Below, piece after piece: positions 33,595-44,699 of a DNA stretch of 64,000 nt (position 1 is the first letter of the stretch; every line of letters starts with the position of its first letter). Origin of the DNA: Pedobacter roseus. GTDB taxonomy: Bacteria; Bacteroidota; Bacteroidia; Sphingobacteriales; Sphingobacteriaceae. The notes below the pieces were generated by a model. The model saw only the letters and a list, made by a program, of their open reading frames with translations, was not told the DNA's origin and made no database searches. The translations under genes and the position numbers were made by a program. The DNA lies in the NCBI RefSeq assembly GCF_014395225.1, contig NZ_CP060723.1, positions 3,472,001 to 3,536,000 of the forward strand, given 5' to 3'.

Positions 33595-36500
33595 TTATAG
33601 TTTTAAGGTGGCACCAAAAATAATTGTACGAGCGGTTGGGTAGCTGGTATAATCGATACCTATAGACTGGTTACCATTAACTGCCTTCGGACTGTTGATC
33701 AACGGGTCGTAACCGCTGTAATTGGTAATGGTGAACAGATTCTGCCCGGTAACATAAATACCTAGCCCTTGTAACCAGCTCAGTTGTTTTACTTTGATAT
33801 TATAGCCCAGGCGTACCGAGTTAAGCCTGATGAAATCGGATTTCTCCAGGTACAGCGACGACAGTTGCGGCGGGTTGGCCGGATTGGCTCCCATGTCAAA
33901 ATAATGTTTTGATACGTTCCTGTCCGATGCAAGATTATTGATATTCAGTGCGTTCAGCCCAGTGTTATTCACCAGGTAACCGCCCCTTTGCCCGATAATC
34001 GAGAACGAGAAGTCGAAATTCCCGTATGTCATCTGGCTGTTCAGTCCGTAGGTAAAGGTAGGAATGGCACCTTGAAAAACCACCTTATCATTGTTGTCGA
34101 TCACCCCATCGCCGTTCACATCTCTAAAGATATTGTTGCCTTTGCTATCGAAACCGATATGCTCCCACATATAGAAAGAGCCGGCTGCATAACCGTTCCT
34201 ATAGATATTGGCCGTTACGCCCGAAAGGCCTGGCCCCGAAATGGTACCTGAAGTGATTTCCGAAATGGGAAGATCTTTTACCTTATTGTTGAGCGTGGCA
34301 CCGTTTACATCAACACTCCAGTTAAATTTACCATTGCTGATCAATTTTGAGCCAAGCATAAATTCAAAACCCTTGTTTACAATCTTGCCTCCGTAGTTTC
34401 CATCGAGGTTTACCCAAATATCATTTGTAGGGCTCAGCACCGGCGCAGGAATATTGAGGATGGCATCAGTTGTGGTTTTGTTGAAATAGTCCAGCGTACC
34501 ATAAAATTTGCCTTTAAAGAGTTCAAAGTCTAGCCCCACATTGTACTGCGTAACCACCTCCCATTTAAGATCGGGATTTGGTGTCCTGATCACATTGATA
34601 CCGTTTACCAATGTAAGATCGTTGTTGAGGTAGTAACCTTGAGCAGGCGAGAGTGCATAACTTGCCTTGGTAAGTTTGTTCTGTACCTCCTGATTACCGG
34701 TTTGGCCCCAGCTTGCCCTCAGTTTCAGTTCGTTTACAACAGGAATTGCCTTCAGGAAATCTTCCTGGGCAATGTTCCAGCCCAGCGCGAATGAAGGAAA
34801 GTAACCGTATTTATTGTTTTCGCCGAAACGGGTTGAACCATCAGCACGTACCGATGCGGTAAAAAGGTATTTATTATCGTAGGCATAATTCACTCTCGAG
34901 AAATACGACTGCAACTCGTTAATCTGTGCAAAACCCGTTACACCATTCTGGGTACCTGCATAACCCGGATTATTCTCAGGCAGAACACCAGTATTCTTGC
35001 TGGCTAAACCAATGATACTAAAACCCGTACCTCCCCTTTCAAATTTCTGATAAGAGAAACCGGCAACAGCATCAATTTTGTGTTTACCTGCAAGCAGGTT
35101 ATAGTTCAGGTAATGCTCCATCAGCGTACTCTTCGAATCGAGATTAGTCTGTACATATCTTCCCGTTGGATTAAGATCTGTTATGTTGGGAAAAATGGTG
35201 GTGTTACGCTCGCCTACCGAACGGTCGAGGCCTAAATTGAACTTGTACTCTAATCCTTTTACGATCCTGAAGGATACGTCCATATTACCCAGTACCCTTA
35301 AAGTACGGGTACGGTCGCGGTAGATATCCAAAAGATAGGCCGGGTTATAGTGCGCGTTGGCATTGAAGTTGGTGAAATTGCCATTGTTATCGTATACCGA
35401 ACGGGTCGGGTTCGACATCAGTGCCTGGATGATCAGCTGGCCGTTCGATCCACCATCGTCGCTGGTAGGTACACCGTCATCGCGGGTTTCGCTACCGGTC
35501 AAGTTGATGCCGATTTTCAGGCGTTTATCGTCAAGGAAAGATTCAGATGCATTAATCCTGGCCGAGGTACGTTTAAACTCACTGTTTTTCACGATCCCCT
35601 CCTGATCCATCTGTGCTGCCGAAACATAGTAGTTGCCTGTATTGGTGGCCTTTGAGAAGGATACCGAGTTATTTAAAGTTTTTGCCTGGCGGTAAATCAC
35701 ATCCTGCCAGTCGGTATTGCCGCCGTGGTCGAATGATTTGTCTTTGATTGCCGCACGGTATTCATCGGCATTCAGCAGGTCGAGTTTATGAGCAATAGTT
35801 GAAAGGCCCAGGTAGGAGTCGTAGGTAAAACTGCCCTGGCCCGACTTACCCTTTTTAGTAGTTACAATTACCACACCGTTCGAACCGCGGGCACCGTAGA
35901 TTGCTGCCGCAGAGGCATCTTTCAGTACCGAGATTGATTCGATATCACTGGTGTTCAGGAAATTTAAAGGGTTTTTGGCTTTTGATGAACCAAAACCCAC
36001 ATTTGAGCCGCCCGGGCTCACATCATCGTTGGTTAAAGGCACCCCATCAACCACGAAGAGCGGCGTACTGCCACTTCGGATTGAACCGGTACCGCGGATG
36101 GTTACATCCACACCACCACCGGGTTCGCCACTGCTGGCCACTACCCTTACACCGGCAATCTTGCCCTGTAACAGGTTATCGGCAGAGGTAACAACACCCT
36201 GCCTGAAATTAGCGGCATCGAGCTGGGTAACTGCTCCGGTAACGTCTTTTTTGGCTTGTTTACCATAGCCCACTACCATTACCTCATCCATCATAGAAGC
36301 ATCGGGCTCGAGGCTGATGTTGAGTAAATCTCCACTTGCAGCAACCAGTTTTGTTTTGTAACCGATAAAAGAAACCTCAAGGGTTTTACCTTTTACATTG
36401 TTCAGCTTAAACGCGCCTTTGGCGTCGGTAGAAACCGCATTGCTGCTGTTTTGTTCTTTTACTGTGGCACCTGTAAGGGCCTGATTCGTTTCATCGGTAA

Positions 36501-36633
36501 CACGCCCGCTTACCGTGCGGCCGGTCTGCTGTGCGGATACGGCAAACGCCGAAACTAGCAGTAATGCAGATAATAACACCTTCTGGAAAAGATGTTGCGG
36601 TAACCGGAATTTAATAGCATAAAGTCCTTGCAT
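33595..36633 (-). CDS. SusC/RagA TonB-linked outer-membrane transporter (PUL 1)
   Basis: A 1012-aa TonB-dependent transporter. I start at the ATG at 36633 (MQGLYAIKFRLPQHLF...), because the preceding 18 codons of open frame look non-coding; a signal peptide follows (LLSALLLVSAFAVSAQQ). Then a CarboxypepD_reg domain (VSGRVTDETNQALTGATVKEQNSS), plug (LQGKIAGVRVVASSGEPGGG, DASAAAIYGARGSNGVVIVTTKKG) and barrel ending IIFGATLKL. No STN domain, so it is regulated from elsewhere, presumably by the HTCS at 37039-41135. Functions with the next gene as a SusCD importer. Confidence 0.94.
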   Translation of the reverse strand: MQGLYAIKFRLPQHLFQKVLLSALLLVSAFAVSAQQTGRTVSGRVTDETNQALTGATVKEQNSSNAVSTDAKGAFKLNNVKGKTLEVSFIGYKTKLVAASGDLLNISLEPDASMMDEVMVVGYGKQAKKDVTGAVTQLDAANFRQGVVTSADNLLQGKIAGVRVVASSGEPGGGVDVTIRGTGSIRSGSTPLFVVDGVPLTNDDVSPGGSNVGFGSSKAKNPLNFLNTSDIESISVLKDASAAAIYGARGSNGVVIVTTKKGKSGQGSFTYDSYLGLSTIAHKLDLLNADEYRAAIKDKSFDHGGNTDWQDVIYRQAKTLNNSVSFSKATNTGNYYVSAAQMDQEGIVKNSEFKRTSARINASESFLDDKRLKIGINLTGSETRDDGVPTSDDGGSNGQLIIQALMSNPTRSVYDNNGNFTNFNANAHYNPAYLLDIYRDRTRTLRVLGNMDVSFRIVKGLEYKFNLGLDRSVGERNTTIFPNITDLNPTGRYVQTNLDSKSTLMEHYLNYNLLAGKHKIDAVAGFSYQKFERGGTGFSIIGLASKNTGVLPENNPGYAGTQNGVTGFAQINELQSYFSRVNYAYDNKYLFTASVRADGSTRFGENNKYGYFPSFALGWNIAQEDFLKAIPVVNELKLRASWGQTGNQEVQNKLTKASYALSPAQGYYLNNDLTLVNGINVIRTPNPDLKWEVVTQYNVGLDFELFKGKFYGTLDYFNKTTTDAILNIPAPVLSPTNDIWVNLDGNYGGKIVNKGFEFMLGSKLISNGKFNWSVDVNGATLNNKVKDLPISEITSGTISGPGLSGVTANIYRNGYAAGSFYMWEHIGFDSKGNNIFRDVNGDGVIDNNDKVVFQGAIPTFTYGLNSQMTYGNFDFSFSIIGQRGGYLVNNTGLNALNINNLASDRNVSKHYFDMGANPANPPQLSSLYLEKSDFIRLNSVRLGYNIKVKQLSWLQGLGIYVTGQNLFTITNYSGYDPLINSPKAVNGNQSIGIDYTSYPTARTIIFGATLKL

Positions 36634-37038
36634 AATTAATAAATCGTAAGTGTTTGGTTTGGAAAATCGTTTTAATAGAAATCGCACAAAGATGTTCTTT
36701 TGATGTAAGCACCATTTACCTGTTAGATTATTAAATTGTTAAATCTGATTGGAACGATTGGTGTGACGATTGCAAAATAAATTTGGCTTAAACGGTTATT
36801 AAGAGGGGATTTTTAGTGTTTTTTTACTAAAGAAAATAAGTAATGAGGATTAGTATAGATGGATCGTCATTGCGAAGCCAATTTTTCATTGGATGAAGCA
36901 ATCTTACTACTATGGGTTATGGTGATTGTGCGCGCATCGTATAATACAAACGATGACGATGTCAGAAACTATGATCAGTGAGACACCGACCATCAGGATA
37001 ATGATTTAATATTATGCTAATCAGCGAGAAAAAGCCTA
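36634..37038. other. 405-bp region upstream of SusC 1, with dispersed repeat and direct repeats
   Basis: Non-coding. It has direct repeats ACGATTG at 36754 and 36766 with a further GATTGG before them (candidate regulator sites for the susC promoter), a weak -7-like box CATCTTTG on the minus strand (36694-36687), and a GTCATTGCGA...GAAGCAATCTTA element (about 36864-36910) like the 'GTCATTGCGAGGAACGAAGCAATC' type repeats known from many bacterial genomes. A hairpin with arms CATCGT and ACGATG lies around 36937-36957. Confidence 0.5.
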
Positions 37039-40000
37039 TTATTTCATTTCATCAGCACGGGTGAGATATTCGCTTGGCATACAGCCATAATGCTGTTTAA
37101 ATGCAGTAGAAAAGTAGGAAGGCGAGTTAAAGCCGCACATATAAGTAATCTGTGCAATGGTGTAACGTTTGCTCTGCATCAGCTCTACTGCTTTATTAAA
37201 ACGGATCCGCTTGATAAAATCGGTAGCCGATTCGCCGGTAATGGCTTTAAACTTTAAATAGAGGTTAGAACGGCTCATGCCAATGGCCCGGCTAAATTTA
37301 TCAACCGAGAATTCAGAATCAGCCAGGTGTTCTTCTACAATGGCGATGGCCTGCTTCAAAAACTCTTCATCAAGGGTATTAAAGGCAATATTTTCGGGCA
37401 CCATTTCTTTTCGGGTAGAATAGTGTTCTTTTAAGCGCTTGCGTGAACGAAGCAGGTTAGCCACTTTGGCAGCTAATAAACTGGTAGAAAATGGCTTTGT
37501 GATATAATCATCAGCGCCCATTTCCAAACCCTTTATCTGCTGACTGGTTTCGTTTCTGGCGGTTAACAGCATTAAAGGAATATGCGAGGTATTGATATTC
37601 TGTTTTACGCGCTTACAAAAATGCAGTCCATCCAGTTCGGGCATCATCACGTCGCTGATAATGATATCGTACTGTTCTATTTCGAGCATTTCTAATGCCT
37701 TTTGCCCATTATAGGCAACGGCTACCTGATACAGTCTGCTAAAATATTCCTGAAGGTAAGCGATGATTTCTTCATTATCATCCACAATCAAGAGTTTGGT
37801 TGCAGAGCTATTTTCTTCTTCCTGTAAGGTTTCGCTTTCTTCCCAAACCGCAATATCTTCTATCGGAGCAGCCTGATCGGGTATGATGGACAATTCGTAC
37901 ATTTTGGTTTCCGTATTGATATGATTGCGGTACACTTCATCCGAAATGGGGATGGTTACCGTAAACACACTACCCTGTCCTTTTGCGCTTTGTGCCGTAA
38001 TATAACCATGATGCAGCTCTACCAAACTTTTGGTAAAAGCCAAACCAACGCCTGAGCCGAGGTTCATTTCGCGGTTATTTACCTGATAAAAACGGTCGAA
38101 TACTTTTGATAAATCCTGCTCAGCAATACCAACGCCCGTGTCGGCTACCTTGATCAGCATGTTATCGTTCTGCTTAATCAGTTCGATACTTATTTTCTGG
38201 CTGGCCACGGTGTATTTAAATGCATTGGATAAGAGGTTGAACAAAATCTTCTCCATGGCATCTTTATCAAAATAGAAAGAAAGTTTTGCCTCTGTTGAAT
38301 GAAAGGTATAACTGATGTTGTTTTTTTCTGAAAGCGGCCTGAATGATTCGTAAATCTCGTGCACAAAGCTCACAATGTCAGTTTTATCTACTTTAAGCTG
38401 CCGGGTGCCCATTTCGGTTTTCCTGAATTCGAACAACTGATCAACCAGGTTGTACAGCCTTTTGGCATTGATCAGCATCAGGTCGTATTTCTTTTTCAGG
38501 CTTTTATCTACCTGCGGCAGTTTCAATAATTCTTCCAATGGTGCCAAAATCAGCGTTAATGGCGTTCTCAGCTCATGCGATACGTTGGTGAAAAAATCCA
38601 TCTTCACCTGGTTAATGTCCCTCACCCGCTCTTTTTCAATCCGCTCCAGCTTTAATTGTTGCAGGGCTTTAATCCGTTCGGCAATAATTTTATAGCCAAG
38701 GTATGAAGCTACACCAAGCACCACAAACAGCACCAGGTAAAACCATAAAGTACGGTACCAGGGGGGTAAAATTGCAATTTTTAACTGTCTAACTGGGCTA
38801 ACTTCACCATTTGGACCAACAGCTTTAATTAAAAAAGTGTAATTCCCCGACGGGAGATTGTTGTAACTCACCTTAAGCTCACTGGTTTGCTGCCATATAT
38901 TATCAATCCCTTCCAATTTATAGTAATACTGGGTACGGTTAGCCGAGATATAATTAAAGGTATTGAACAAAATACTAAACTGCTTAAACTCTGTACCCAG
39001 TTCAAGCTTACCTACCTGATCGATGTATCCCTGTAAAATATCGGTCCCGTCGCCCGCAGCAACAGATTTATTAAAAACCTCCAGGCCTGTAAAAGTTAGG
39101 TTTAAACTCAGCGGCTGCTGGTTAACCATTGATGGATAAAAATAAGATAGGCCTTTTATCCCCCGAAAAGTAACATTCCATCTTTTGCCTTGCAAAAAGC
39201 ATAATCGTTAAACTGATTGTTCTGCAGGCCATCTGATTCATCAAAAGCCTGTGATGTTTTGGTATCCGGATTGAAACGGATAAGGCCCTTATTGGTTGAA
39301 ACCCAAATATTCCCTTCATTATCGGGCTGCAAACCGTAAATGGTACCTTTTATAAAATCCTTTTGGTTTTTATAGGTAATAAATGATTCCTGGTTTTCAT
39401 CATACAAAATTAATCCTTCCCTCGAACCGATCCAGATCCTGCCTTTTTTATCTTCTGTAATGCAGGTAATTACTTCTTCTTTTAACTGACTGTTAATATC
39501 ATTGCCAAACAGCACATTATCCGGATAAAAAAGGGTAATGCCGTTGGTCGAACCAATCCAGATCTGGTGTTTACGATCCTCAAAAAGATAGGTGATATCA
39601 TCAGAACCCGGTCTTTTACCCGCCCTGTCTAAATGAATGTGTGTAAAAGTCTGGCTTTTGGGGTTAAACTCGTCCAGGCCAGAACGTGTGCCTATCCAGA
39701 TCCTGTTTTTATAATCTTTTAAGATGCCATAAACCAGGTCGCCGGCAATACTGTTGGGGTCGTTCTCGTTATGGCGGTACCGTTTTACGTTTCCTGTATT
39801 CGGATTTAAGATGTTCAATCCACCATTATGTGTGCCCACCAAAAGGTTCTGGTCGTTATCAAAAGCAATGGCCTTGATGTTGTTTGTACTTAAGCTATTG
39901 GGATTATTTTCGTTGTTTGAAAAATAGCTGATGGTATTGGTTGCCCTGTTCCAATAGTTAAGACCTTTATCATTGGTCCCTATCCAGAAGTTACCTTTAG

Positions 40001-41135
40001 CGTCTTCTTTAATCGCGCTGACCACTTCGTCATTTAACGAAAGCCGGCCTGTATTCTGACTGAGCAGGTTAAATTTGATGTCGTTTTTATGGTAATAATT
40101 AACCCCACCGTAAAAAGTCCCAAGCCAGATGCCATTCTGTTTATCCTTAAAAAAACAACGGACCGAATTCTGGCTAATGGTATAAGGTTGAGAAACCTGA
40201 TGAAAATAGTTTTCTAACGTATTATTATTCAGGTTTAAGATGGATAAACCTTTAAAAGTTCCAAGCCAGATATTTCCGTCAGTATCTTTTCCAACGCAGC
40301 GGATATTGTTATCGGCGATGCTTTTAACACCCGGCGAATGTAGAAAAACGTTCTTTTCACCGGTCTCGAAATGATACCGGATAAGTCCTTTACCCTCTGT
40401 AGCGACCCAAAATACATTTCCATCGATATACACGTCGTTAATGGACGGTTTATCGGTTCCTAAATCAATTTTAACGAGTTTGTTTTTGGCGCCGGTCATT
40501 TTAAACAGACCAACTTCGGTACCGATTAAAATGGTCTGTTTCCAGCTGCCGATATAAACAACCCTTTTAATACCGGTATTAAATGAGTCGTAATTAACCT
40601 GTTTAAATTGCGATTCGCCCGCAGCCAGTTTAAAAATACCACCCACTACAGAAGTAACCCATATATTATGCTGAGGATCTTCAGTAATGGAAGAAACATA
40701 CCATTCGCCAAGACTACGGGGCAGTTTGTAATTGGTAAAGCCATCTGTAGTATAGTTGTAACAGCTTACGCCCTGGTTTCCGCCTACCCATAAACTGCCT
40801 TTATGATCGATAAAAAGGGTACGGGTATAGTAAGACTGTAAACTTTTAGGATCTGATTTTACTGGACGGTAAACTTTAAAACCCTTGCTGTCGTAACGGT
40901 TAAGCCCATCTTGTGTGGCCATCCAGATAAAGCCCAAGGTATCTTGTTTGATGGAAAAAACAGTGCTTTGCGATAATCCTTTATCAACCGAAATATTACG
41001 AAAATAACGTTCTTCTAATTGTGCATGAGCATGGCTCCCAACAAAAACAAGGGTGGTGAAGGTTACAAAAACAGCCAGCCAGCGGTAAGTACTGCTGGAT
41101 ATGTTTAATATTTTTATGGTTGTTTTTTGAAACAT
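37039..41135 (-). CDS. Hybrid two-component system sensor-regulator (HTCS), frameshifted
   Basis: Read as one gene of about 1365 aa. The N-terminal half is a periplasmic sensor of two-component-regulator propeller repeats (IWMATQDGLNRYDSKGFKVY, LWVGGNQGVSCY, IWIGTRSGLDEFNP and more), then a Y_Y_Y domain (YKLEGIDNIWQQTS), one transmembrane helix, HisKA with HELRTPL (His at about residue 854), HATPase, a receiver with YDIIISDVMMPELDG, and a C-terminal AraC HTH. A single missing G (CCCCC, 39160-39164 on the plus strand) breaks it: FGG stops, while FGGIKGLSYFYP results if the base is restored. Such sensors regulate PULs by binding oligosaccharide. Located between the lyase and SusC, as in heparin PULs. 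Confidence 0.88.
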
Positions 41136-41182
41136 ACGTTTTTCAAATTTAATAATTTTCGTTGTTATCTCGAGTGTATTGC

Positions 41183-41254
41183 AGTCGTCATCCGATGGCT
41201 ATCGGATCCAGCGCAGGTGGGAATCTTAAAGCTTATTGCATTACGGTTCCCAAC
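41183..41254 (-). repeat. Dispersed repeat B, copy 2
   Basis: Reverse complement matches 28763-28830, including GCTTTAAGATT and GATCCGATAGCCATCGGATGACGAC; the central palindrome has one unpaired position here. Lies between the HTCS and the lyase gene. Confidence 0.75.
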
Positions 41255-41313
41255 ATCCTATTACTACACTAAAAATCCTCTATAATTTACATTTATTTTA
41301 AAATTGGTTTAAA

Positions 41314-43992
41314 TTATTCTTTATCATAAAGGGCAACATCCGGTAATTTATCAACCACTTCCTGTTTATCCAGTTTTATTCCTTTCATTTCTAATAAGGT
41401 AGAACTGCCCGTTAGCTGGGGTTTGTAAGCCTGACCATTAAAACTGATGGGTAAATCGCCATAGTTGAACATCGCATTAGCCTGTTTGCCAAAAACCTGT
41501 AATGCGGCTTTTTTATTACCATCCAGCTGTACCTTTATATTCCAATCGCCTACTTGCAAATGAGCAAGTCCGTTGGTGGCTGGCAGTGTTTTAATCATTT
41601 CTGTTTTGCCATCTTTAACCTGAATGATGGTAAAAAACCTAAATTTTTGTGCAGGCAATGAGGTAATACCGGCATGCCATTGATCAACAAAATCTTTAAT
41701 TTTCCCTTCATCGTTGGTTACCTTGTTCCAGTTCACCGCAGTTTCGTAAAATTTGTTGTGCACATTTAAGTTTAAGGCACTGTTTGCAAATACGGCAGCA
41801 TTTACATTACCCAGATCTGTTTTTAAGGCAAAATGCTGTTCATTGGTGTTATTGGTGGGCTGTGCTTCTATAGTGTAATAAGGCGCATGGAATTGTGTAG
41901 TCCATTTTACCGGTTTATTTGCTTCCAGTTCATCATATAGTAAAATGTAGCCACCCTCCAACTGCAATATATGCCTACGGTACAGGGTTACACCACTTTC
42001 GCCATAACCATTCGCTTTATTTGGCACTAAATTGATCTGCTTAAAGCGATCCAGCCAAAATTCACTTTTAATTTCGCCATAAGCCTTGCTGGCATCGCCC
42101 AGGGCGTATTGAATGTGCTGTCCGGTAATTGCCCTCGGAATCCAGCCATAACCTTCTTCGCCAATTTTTTGGTTTAAACTATCGGCCAGAATGGTGTTGT
42201 ATGCTTTTGAACTACGGTAATACAACAAATTATGTTTATCACTAAAATTGCTGTAATAGCCGCTTCCACCAAACAATACCTTTCCTTTATAATTAATGGT
42301 AAAAGCATTTTGCGAGGCATGACCATGACCTGATGAACCAAATGGACTGCTAAACAGGTAACTGCTTAAGGTTTTATCCGCATTTGCTAAATCCTCGTGC
42401 ATGGCTACTACCCCCACATCAGCAAAATCGCGGCTTTTAGGCAGTTTTTCGGGCGATAAAACTGGCAATTTGCGGTCTGGTTTATAATTTAACAGGCGGA
42501 ATAAAAGGTAATCATCCGTTCCTCGGAAATAATCGGGATGGCTCGTTTTTATTGCATTTACATACCAGTTTAGGTAAGGATTGTTCATCCTGAAAGTAAG
42601 TGCATCAGCAAACCACGCTTCGCCTTTTACTACATCAGGGATATTCTCCCACATATCGCCAATAGCTGTAGATGCAGCTCCATTAGGATGCGTGTACAAT
42701 AGGTAATAAGGCAAATTTTGCATCCAGGGCAATTTAAAATAATCTACACCGCTAAAATCGCCGAACATTTGCGAAAGGTAAATAATCGATTTAAAATTCA
42801 CCCTGAAATAACCATTGCCCTCATGCCAGCCGCCATCGGTTGTACCCAATACCGGAAAACGTGCCGACCATACTTCGTACATATAGGTTAACCATTCTTT
42901 GGCTTCGGGTACCTCGTTTACTACAGCAACGGTAGCAATGGCTAAGTTACGCAGGGTTATCTGCCATACGTGGTTATCGCTAACATGCAGTTCGAAACGG
43001 TTGGGCAAATGGTCGTAAACCCGTTTAGCCCTGATGGTAATGATGTTTTTAAACAGTTCTTTCTCCTGCGGATCTAAAACTGCATAACCCGCATCATAAA
43101 ACCAGCCCAGGGCTTCCAATACCGCCCCGCTTGTAAAATCATCTCCCGTGGCCAGTCCGTTAGGATCCATTTTGGCAATATTAAGTGCCCTGCGTTTAGC
43201 ATCGAGTATAAAACGCTTGTCTTTAGTGAGTTGATAAGCAATGCAAAGGTTACGTACAGGTGTGCCGACGGCATCGCCAAAACCATGGTACATGCGTTCG
43301 ATGATAATTTTCTTTTCCCGGTCATTTTTCCCCGTGGTATCAATAATCCGCTGTGGTTTTTCGGTTGGCAAAGGTTCTTTTATCAGTTTTTCGGCAAAAG
43401 CAATAAACTTTTTAGCTTCCGGATTTTCGAGGTTATTGCGGTAAAAATCATCCCCTATCCTGTTCATACCCCACAACAAGGGGTGTGCCCCCTGGTTGCG
43501 TTTTAAAACCTCAATTATGGGCGGTGCTACTTTTTCGTTGGCATATTTTCCATCCACCACAAAATTATAGGTTGGCGACCACGACCATTGTTTTGCCCCT
43601 TTTAAGGCATAGCCATATTTCCAATACCATTTACCGGGTTTTAAGGCTTTGTGTAAAGGATAAACCGCCCAACGCTGCTCTTCGCTTTCTGTTAAATCGC
43701 TTTTAAAATCTTTATCACTCGCCAATACTACCTTATAATGCACGTTCCCAATATTCGGATCTTCGGGCACTTCACTTCCACTTTCCATTGGCGTTACCAT
43801 ATTTTTACCATTGGTACCCGGCCACAATAAAGCTGGCGCATTGGTAGGCACCGTAATGCCATTTATTGGGTAAGGCCACTCGCGTACCCGTGCATGCAGT
43901 TTTTCGGCGGTTAATTTGATCACGCCAGGCTGCTGTTGAGCAATAACATTTAGTGAAAGTAGTGTTAAGATTGGGATAATTATTTTCTTCAT
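41314..43992 (-). CDS. Heparinase II/III-family polysaccharide lyase with DUF4962 N-terminus
   Basis: An 892-aa secreted protein, signal peptide about residues 1-18. Residues about 25-160 form a beta domain of the DUF4962/fibronectin-like kind (WPYPINGITVPTNAPALLWP, GNVHYKVVLASDKDF), then an alpha/alpha toroid (DNHVWQITLRN, DGGWHEGNGYFR) and a C-terminal heparinase II/III beta-sandwich with GSSGHGHASQNAF. The His/Tyr of the toroid blocks and the HGHAS histidine are the expected lyase catalytic residues. The layout is that of PL15-type lyases (exolytic alginate lyase, and exolytic heparinases reported for PL15); substrate here is inferred from the PUL as glycosaminoglycan-derived oligosaccharides. 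Confidence 0.8.
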   Translation of the reverse strand: MKKIIIPILTLLSLNVIAQQQPGVIKLTAEKLHARVREWPYPINGITVPTNAPALLWPGTNGKNMVTPMESGSEVPEDPNIGNVHYKVVLASDKDFKSDLTESEEQRWAVYPLHKALKPGKWYWKYGYALKGAKQWSWSPTYNFVVDGKYANEKVAPPIIEVLKRNQGAHPLLWGMNRIGDDFYRNNLENPEAKKFIAFAEKLIKEPLPTEKPQRIIDTTGKNDREKKIIIERMYHGFGDAVGTPVRNLCIAYQLTKDKRFILDAKRRALNIAKMDPNGLATGDDFTSGAVLEALGWFYDAGYAVLDPQEKELFKNIITIRAKRVYDHLPNRFELHVSDNHVWQITLRNLAIATVAVVNEVPEAKEWLTYMYEVWSARFPVLGTTDGGWHEGNGYFRVNFKSIIYLSQMFGDFSGVDYFKLPWMQNLPYYLLYTHPNGAASTAIGDMWENIPDVVKGEAWFADALTFRMNNPYLNWYVNAIKTSHPDYFRGTDDYLLFRLLNYKPDRKLPVLSPEKLPKSRDFADVGVVAMHEDLANADKTLSSYLFSSPFGSSGHGHASQNAFTINYKGKVLFGGSGYYSNFSDKHNLLYYRSSKAYNTILADSLNQKIGEEGYGWIPRAITGQHIQYALGDASKAYGEIKSEFWLDRFKQINLVPNKANGYGESGVTLYRRHILQLEGGYILLYDELEANKPVKWTTQFHAPYYTIEAQPTNNTNEQHFALKTDLGNVNAAVFANSALNLNVHNKFYETAVNWNKVTNDEGKIKDFVDQWHAGITSLPAQKFRFFTIIQVKDGKTEMIKTLPATNGLAHLQVGDWNIKVQLDGNKKAALQVFGKQANAMFNYGDLPISFNGQAYKPQLTGSSTLLEMKGIKLDKQEVVDKLPDVALYDKE

Positions 43993-44034
43993 TGCTTGTG
44001 GTTCAGTTCTTTTCTTTTTATTTGGGCGTGCCCC

Positions 44035-44110
44035 TGCGGGTCGGGCTATTCGCTACAAGTCCTCTCCCGATGAAGAATCGGGATCCGGGCTTTTCGCTGC
44101 TATCCCTCAC
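44035..44110 (-). repeat. Dispersed repeat A, copy 2
   Basis: Matches 6941-7026 in reverse complement: GAAAAGCCCG, ATCCCGATTC, then ATCGGGAGAGGACTTGTAGCG. A GCCCCTGCGGG segment lies beside it. Next to the transposase locus. Confidence 0.65.
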
Positions 44111-44191
44111 GCATATTCATCTTTATTTTAAATCATATTAGCGAAATTTACTTTAACAGATTCTCTCCCGATATAAATTGCAAGGCTCGTT

Positions 44192-44231
44192 AGAGCCGAC
44201 ATTATGGTAGCCCCCGCGGGCGACATTATAG
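44192..44231 (-). repeat. REP-like units on the 3' side of the transposase
   Basis: On the minus strand, ATAATGTCG followed by a hairpin appears twice: once with a GCCC/GGGC stem and once with GGCTC/GAGCC. Same ATAATGTCG lead as the units on the other side. Confidence 0.7.
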
Positions 44232-44690
44232 CTAGATAAATTCAAATAGATATCTGCCATCGTATTCTACATCAAAATCTGTTAACATTTTTAAATATTC
44301 ATCTTTAAAGGTTTTCTTTCTATGATGCTCTTCTTGATTAATGATGTAATTAATTACATTATCTCTTTGACTCTTGGCATACGAAAAAGCGCCATAACCC
44401 GCTTGCCAACTAAATTTACCTGTAACAAATCCCTGTTCGTTAATCCATTTGCTACTACTGGCTTTTACAATCGCAATAAAATCAGAAATGCAGGTGGTAA
44501 CTGGCATCCCGAAAAAAATATGAACATGATCTAACCAGCCTCCCACAGCTAAAGACTTTGCTCCATTTGCTGAAATAATACCCGTTATATATTTGTGCAG
44601 CTCATCCCTCCACGGCTTTACAATCAAATTTTGTCTGCCTTTTACGGCAAACACTGCGTGTATAGAAATTTGTGAATATGTATTTGCCAT
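44232..44690 (-). mobile_element. tnpA: IS200/IS605-family Y1 transposase, REP-associated type
   Basis: The 152-aa protein is a single-domain HUH transposase: HUH motif in LDHVHIFFG (two His), catalytic tyrosine region WQAGYGAFSYAKSQRDNVINYI, and opening SQISIHAVFAVKGRQ. Size and motifs match the TnpA / REP-associated tyrosine transposase group; no tnpB is present. REP-like units with the lead ATAATGTCG flank it on both sides, which fits a REP-excising enzyme rather than a simple insertion sequence. Frame is intact. It separates the lyase gene from the sulfatase within the PUL region. Confidence 0.88.
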
Positions 44691-44699
44691 TTTTTATAC

